Source of the DNA: Straminergon stramineum
Lineage: Eukaryota > Streptophyta > Bryopsida > Hypnales > Calliergonaceae
DNA length: 64,000 nucleotides
Assembly: GCA_963920665.1 (NCBI GenBank)
Contig: OY987268.1
Location: 12,588,501 to 12,652,500, forward strand
Reading direction: 5' to 3'
Shown one piece after another: positions 61,993 to 64,000 of the stretch (position 1 is its first letter; each line of letters opens with the position of its first letter). A model generated the notes under the pieces. The model did no database searches and was not told the DNA's origin. It saw nothing but the letters and a program-made list of their open reading frames with translations. A program made the translations under genes and the position numbers.

Positions 61993-63701
61993 TCATTTCA
62001 CTAGGTACCGAGATCTAACAGCAAGGACTTCAAACTCCCGACGCATGGATCTCACAAACCGTGATAACTCGTTGCTCTGGTTCAGCGCCTCCACAAAACC
62101 CGGCACTGCATCCACCCAGGGCTTACAATCGACCACTGCAACACACATACACTTGTATAAGAACATGAAAAGATATGAACTTCATGGACTGGACAACCAC
62201 TGTCACTAATCGTTTACACAAGCCACATTGTTGGGTGTCACTTATATTGACCACTAAATGCTCAATTGACCACTAAATAGAAAGTCCACTCTTGAAGCCA
62301 ATGGTCGATTATACTAACTATTAAACATATTTCAAAGGGTTCAAACATGTGGGATATGTTTTCTTCATTCACCGATACAATCTGTTACCTTCATTGAAGT
62401 TTTGTTTCAACTGCTGTAGATATGGATGTGGTCACAATCAGCCATGTGGGTAAACTAGAGGTTAATGAATGAGAACCATTGAAGGAGTAAAGGGATGAAA
62501 TCAAACGGACAAGTAGGCGATATGACCATAAGTGATTGTAACTTACGCGTCCAAGAGGTGGTGCTTTTATCCATACGAATAGAGAAGCTGAACACACGAT
62601 CAGAGTCACGGGGATCCACATTGGTGAAGATGAACTTCACAGCTGTCAACAACGCCCACTCTGACTTCAGTATAAAGAAGTAGACTATGCCATCTGCTAA
62701 ATGGCTTATTAAACCCTCACAAGCGGAATATGTCGCTATCAAGCATTGCCTACATATCAGAAGTTCCCAGATGCAACGATATGCTTCAGAAAACGCGATT
62801 TCTACTGTGCAGAAACATTATTATTTAGTTTCATCTTGACTCAATGATTTGCTTCTTTAGTCAAAGATGATGAGTGCAAATATAACTAATACAGACATTT
62901 CAAGTTGATGGTCCTAAAGATGACACTCTTGAAAAGCTCACACACTTACCGTCAGAATATTCACAACGCATACTCAATAATCGTTTGTACCATTCCGTAG
63001 CTTCATGCAACGCATTCACTTTCTGCTTCTTATGACTCAGCTGATCAGTGATTTCTGCAAACATTAACTCCATCTTCCAAATTAGCTTTCATACAATGCC
63101 TAAAAACGTCCTTGAGTCTGGTCATGTGAGAGCGACGCGGAGTCACAAACTGCCAAATGAACTTAAAAGAGGGGTTTGATCAATGTGGTCGTAACCTTCT
63201 ACCTGACATAAACTTGGAAATGAGAGCTTCTCGGTCTGCTTTCAGTTTAAATAACTTGGAGGTGTGCTCATGAAGGTCTTCAAGGTTTTTATATATCTCA
63301 GAAGTCTCTTGCTCGCACTTGCTCAGCTCTTCCTGTTGCGAATCCCTCACTACATTCCAACCGCAAAATTATTCTCTTATTCCAAAATTCTAACCTCAGA
63401 AATATCATCTTTTACTCTATTCCGACACCTCACGTAATCAGTTAGAAGTCTGAGGTCATCCCCGTGCTCGTCACTGGAATTCCAGCAAGGTATTTTCACT
63501 CAAGCTTTCAAAACCATTCATTAATTCCTTGTGGTCGTTATTCTCCCACTATAGAACCCCATTTCGTCCGCAACGTCTTTGCCAAAACAAAAGAGAACAC
63601 GCGATAGAATCAAAATGCTGGGTAATCAACCGAACCTTTTCTGACGAACTGATCTTCGGCTTCCAAGCTCTTCGACCGGTCCAATAACTCCTTGACATCC
63701 T
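61993..63701 (-). CDS. SPC25: SPC25, NDC80 kinetochore complex subunit (5' end unresolved)
   Basis: Minus-strand exons in transcript order: 63701-63636, 63498-63395, 63332-63203, 63054-62950, 62642-62547, 62135-61993; all GT-AG and in frame, giving about 214 residues ending LYS-stop. Spc25 pairs with Spc24 and, in the NDC80 complex, links the centromere to spindle microtubules. A charged coiled coil (VKELLDRSKSLEAED through LFKLKADREALISKF) is followed by the globular head: ATEWYKRLLSM, AVKFIFTNVDPRDSDRVFSF, LVDCKPWVDAVPGF and NELSRFVRSMRREFE, matching Spc25 heads in order. The 63498 acceptor was chosen for phase; its tract is weak and the start at 63473 is an alternative. Exons upstream are not resolved. 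A good donor (GTGAGT) at 63740 suggests another exon, and the start codon may lie beyond 64000. Confidence 0.85.
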
Positions 63702-64000
63702 CTACAAAAGACATAGAAAAACCTTTAGAAAAAACTCACCACACTTCAGCAGAGATAACAAGCTCACGCAATTCAGCGAGCACACAACACCCCGCAAGAA
63801 AATTGAACTCGCTATCACTTTCACCTAAGGTACAGGTACCTCATTGCCAAACCTAAGTAAATGCGGCACCCCAAAATCTCGTACAATAACTAAACATTGA
63901 TTCTGACAGTACACCTCAACATCAAGATTCACGTCGGTTCAAGGTCATCTACCCCCAAAAAACTTAAAACCTTTCATAAGTTCTGCAAACGGCATCCAAA
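63702..64000 (-). other. SPC25: Probable 5' part of SPC25, exon structure unresolved
   Basis: A strong donor on the minus strand (G/GTGAGT at 63740) ends a possible exon of roughly 70-90 nt. The frame that joins to the next exon does not clearly look like an Spc25 N-terminus. Nothing further could be assigned before the window edge. Confidence 0.3.

Overview
The window is nuclear DNA from a streptophyte plant. It is AT-rich, its genes are split by many GT-AG introns, and plant-type TTTAGGG (telo-box) runs sit in gene-proximal sequence. A bryophyte would fit the AT-rich spacers, but that is only a guess. No organellar, bacterial or viral genes, rRNAs, convincing tRNAs or CRISPR arrays were seen. 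Splice joins were worked out by hand from frame, GT/AG sites and recalled family sequences; there is no transcript evidence.

Left part (1 to about 19.9 kb): no intact gene. It is a graveyard of small non-autonomous DNA transposons: TTAA-flanked elements of piggyBac type, CACTA-like MITEs with 3-bp target duplications, a roughly 97% identical 1.06-kb palindrome, other hairpin elements, and remnants of an hAT / zinc-finger-862-like transposase gene. A more GC-rich block lies at 14.7-16.8 kb.

19.99-23.74 kb: a predicted three-exon plus-strand gene for a lineage-specific-looking membrane-anchored acidic protein, with an internal duplicated motif and 12 Glu-Tyr-Asp repeats. Its second intron carries a TTAA element.

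29.97-34.79 kb: a ten-exon PQ-loop vacuolar amino-acid transporter gene (PQLC2/SLC66A1/Ypq family) containing a 27-nt micro-exon.

42.29-49.88 kb: a 21-exon TTC27 (TPR protein) gene. 50.39-51.85 kb: a long-TIR transposon with flanking duplication. 54.89-55.67 kb: three tandem repeat units, the last interrupted by a TTAA MITE whose empty site can be read from the neighbouring units.

56.40-60.30 kb: an 11-exon RFC4 (replication factor C small subunit) gene. 61.99 kb to the window end: a convergent minus-strand SPC25 (NDC80 kinetochore complex) gene whose 5' end is unresolved. The four conserved genes are housekeeping. RFC4 and SPC25 act in S phase and mitosis, but I see no evidence of an operon-like unit; their adjacency may be chance.
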